From: Undibacterium umbellatum
GTDB lineage: Bacteria > Pseudomonadota > Gammaproteobacteria > Burkholderiales > Burkholderiaceae_D
Direction of reading: 5' to 3'
Assembly: GCF_014284125.1 (NCBI RefSeq)
Contig: NZ_JACOFX010000001.1
Span: forward strand, 496,001 to 560,000
Length of the DNA: 64,000 nucleotides
Shown here: piece by piece, positions 62,337 through 64,000 of the stretch
How the letters are laid out: each line of letters starts with the position of its first letter
Position numbering within the stretch: position 1 is the first letter of the stretch
Made by a program: the position numbers and the translations under genes
Notes under the pieces: model-generated
Database searches by the model: none
The model's input: the letters and a program-made list of their open reading frames with translations, nothing else
What the model was told of the DNA's origin: nothing

Positions 62337-63647
62337 ATGGAAAATCCCGTTCAATTCGTTCACTGGCTGCGCTCAGTCGCGCCCTATATTCATGCCTTCC
62401 GTGGAAAGACCTTCGTGGTTGCCTTCCCCGGCGAACTGGTCATGGCAGGTGCCCTGCCGGTTCTGGCGCAAGATTTATCACTTTTACATGCCTTGGGTAT
62501 CAAGATTGTCATCGTCCATGGCTCACGACCCCAGGTAGCCGAACAACTGGCATTACGTAGCGTAGAAGGCGCTTTTCACAACGGCATACGGATTACCGAT
62601 ACAGCAGCGCTGGAATGTTCAAAAGAAGCTGCTGGTGAATTGCGACTGGACATAGAAGCTGCATTTAGCCAGGGCTTGCCAAATACACCGATGGCCCACT
62701 CTGCAATACGTATCATTTCTGGAAATTTTGTCACCGCAAAACCGATCGGCATCGTTGGCGGAGTTGACTTTCAATTGACAGGCATTGCCCGCAAGGTCGC
62801 GTATGAAACGATTCACCGAATCCTTGATGCAGGCAATCTGGTCTTGCTTGGACCTCTGGGCTTCTCACCAACGGGTGAAGCATTCAATTTGACGATGGAA
62901 GACGTTGCCGTATCGGCAGCTTCTGCCTTGCGTGCCGATAAACTGATTTTCATCTCTGAAACACCGATGATGGTGGATCAGGATAATGATGAAATCCGCG
63001 AATTATCTTTCATGCAAGCCGAGCAGGAATTAAAGGCAGGCTATTTGCCACTGGATTCTGCGTTTTATCTGGAACACGCGATCAAGGCATCGCGTGGTGG
63101 TGTTCCGCGTATTCACATCGTCCCGTACAAGATGGATGGTTCAGCCCTGCTGGAATTGTTCACCCATGATGGCGTGGGCACCATGGTGTCTTCAGAAAAC
63201 CTGGAAAGTTTGCGCGAGGCCACGATTGAAGACGTAGGCGGCATTATCAAGCTGATAGAACCGCTGGAAGCCGATGGCACCCTGGTCAAGCGTGGACGTG
63301 AACTGATAGAAAGGGAGATCAATTACTTCTCTGTCATTGAGCATGATGGCGTGATATTTGGTTGTGCCGCCCTCTACCCCTTCCCTTTTGAAAAGATGGC
63401 AGAAATGGCTTGCCTGACTGTGAATCCGGAAGTGCAAAGCCAAGGCGACGGCGAACGCATACTCAAGCATCTGGAAAAACGTGCGCGCCGGGCTGGCTTC
63501 CATAGTCTGTTTGTATTAACGACGCGCACTGCTCACTGGTTCCTGAAACGCGGTTTTGTTAGTGCTTCGGTAGACGATTTGCCGAAAGACAGGCAAAAAA
63601 TGTATAACTGGCAACGCAAGTCTTTGGTTCTGATCAAGCAACTCTAA
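62337..63647 (+). CDS. argA: N-acetylglutamate synthase
   Basis: First committed enzyme of arginine synthesis, acetylating glutamate. 436 residues: an N-terminal amino-acid-kinase-like domain ([19 protein letters not shown]) that mediates arginine feedback, and a C-terminal GNAT domain (about 290-436, with [18 protein letters not shown] and LTTRTAHWF). ATG 62337 gives the usual N terminus (MENPVQF); a TTG at 62298 extends it. No Shine-Dalgarno precedes 62337, while a consensus -10 lies just before it. Confidence 0.95.
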   Translation: MENPVQFVHWLRSVAPYIHAFRGKTFVVAFPGELVMAGALPVLAQDLSLLHALGIKIVIVHGSRPQVAEQLALRSVEGAFHNGIRITDTAALECSKEAAGELRLDIEAAFSQGLPNTPMAHSAIRIISGNFVTAKPIGIVGGVDFQLTGIARKVAYETIHRILDAGNLVLLGPLGFSPTGEAFNLTMEDVAVSAASALRADKLIFISETPMMVDQDNDEIRELSFMQAEQELKAGYLPLDSAFYLEHAIKASRGGVPRIHIVPYKMDGSALLELFTHDGVGTMVSSENLESLREATIEDVGGIIKLIEPLEADGTLVKRGRELIEREINYFSVIEHDGVIFGCAALYPFPFEKMAEMACLTVNPEVQSQGDGERILKHLEKRARRAGFHSLFVLTTRTAHWFLKRGFVSASVDDLPKDRQKMYNWQRKSLVLIKQL

Positions 63648-63712
63648 GCCACTGCCCGTATAATTCAGGCTGTTTTCAAGACTTATCAAGATTCACATTA
63701 AGGAGCACCAAC

Positions 63713-63985
63713 ATGGCCCGCATGGTCCACTGCATTAAATTAGACAAAGAAGCCGAAGGTCTAGACGTTCCAACTTACCCAGGTGAATTGGGCAAAAGAA
63801 TTTATGAAAGCGTGTCCAAAGAAGCCTGGGCTGCGTGGCTCAAACACCAGACCATGCTAGTGAATGAGAACCGCCTGAATCTGGCTGACACTCGCGCCCG
63901 CAAGTATCTGGCAACGCAGATGGAAAAACATTTCTTTGGCGATGGGGCCGATGCTGCTACTGGCTATGTTCCGCCGACAGAATAA
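63713..63985 (+). CDS. yggX: Fe(2+)-trafficking/oxidative-damage protection protein YggX
   Basis: 90-residue soluble protein that protects iron-sulfur clusters from oxidants. MVHCIKL with the conserved Cys, [26 protein letters not shown] and ARKYL motifs are those of the family. Clear AAGGAG ribosome site. A TATAAT at 63659-63664 in the 65-base gap after argA is a possible own promoter. Confidence 0.95.
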   Translation: MARMVHCIKLDKEAEGLDVPTYPGELGKRIYESVSKEAWAAWLKHQTMLVNENRLNLADTRARKYLATQMEKHFFGDGADAATGYVPPTE

Positions 63986-64000
63986 TTGAGTCGCATCTAA

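Noticed and set aside
1-64000. CRISPR array, prophage or integrated element
   Set aside because: No regularly spaced repeats, no integrase, phage structural or transfer genes, and no tRNA with flanking direct repeats were seen.

Overview
The window looks like chromosomal DNA of a mesophilic, moderate-GC betaproteobacterium of the Burkholderiales, most like Oxalobacteraceae such as Undibacterium. This is inferred from protein flavour and gene order (rne/rluC/HAD/Rieske/S49 peptidase; hrpA/argA/yggX; DUF455/gamma-carbonic anhydrase/hslO), not from a marker gene. It is densely coding, with no CRISPR array, prophage, rRNA or tRNA gene and no intact insertion sequence.

Layout. 1-6.8 kb: envelope and folding genes (TPR/NTF2-like protein, L,D-transpeptidase, two cyclophilins, lpxH), then ybbA-like ATPase diverging from tesA and mnmH. 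6.8-9.5 kb: ccoS and a P-type copper ATPase gene (ccoI) that is split by a frameshift at a TGGC repeat and has an FNR-like box upstream. 9.9-16.7 kb: leftward rluC/HAD/Rieske/S49 peptidase genes diverging from rne, which has a long leader with two hairpins. 16.8-21.3 kb: chrA, moaA, mobA, moeA (molybdenum cofactor). 21.4-26.0 kb: a lipoprotein cyclophilin, then an operon of outer-membrane barrel, PstS-like periplasmic protein and membrane diguanylate cyclase. 26.0-27.6 kb: a questin-oxidase-like gene diverging from soxR over a SoxR-type operator. 27.6-35.1 kb: leftward rmuC, truncated haemoglobin, glutathione transferase, FtsX-type permease, Cys/Met-metabolism PLP enzyme and alpha/beta hydrolase. 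35.3-41.4 kb: acyl-CoA synthetase, FlgT-like protein, GNAT, DUF2807 protein, DUF455 protein, gamma carbonic anhydrase, hslO. 41.6-44.4 kb: DoxX-like protein and a MerR regulator with an MFS exporter. 45-48 kb: a secreted Cache protein and a Cache/PAS histidine kinase, then the 4.5S RNA gene on the minus strand. 48.3-54.9 kb: ABC ATPase, a permease fused to an M1 aminopeptidase, and an exported M3 oligopeptidase. 55-64 kb: haemerythrin protein with an exact FNR box, EamA exporter, hrpA, a TPR/transglutaminase-like lipoprotein, argA and yggX.

The strongest leads beyond routine annotation are: the SoxR operator lying in the 19-bp spacer of the questin-oxidase promoter; the barrel/PstS-like/diguanylate cyclase operon as a possible three-compartment c-di-GMP signalling unit; the split ccoI; FNR-type control of haemerythrin and ccoI; an ABC permease fused to a metallopeptidase; and several structured leaders (rne, the EamA gene, the PLP-enzyme gene) plus a possibly leaderless argA. 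All functional statements come from reading motifs and context; no search was run.
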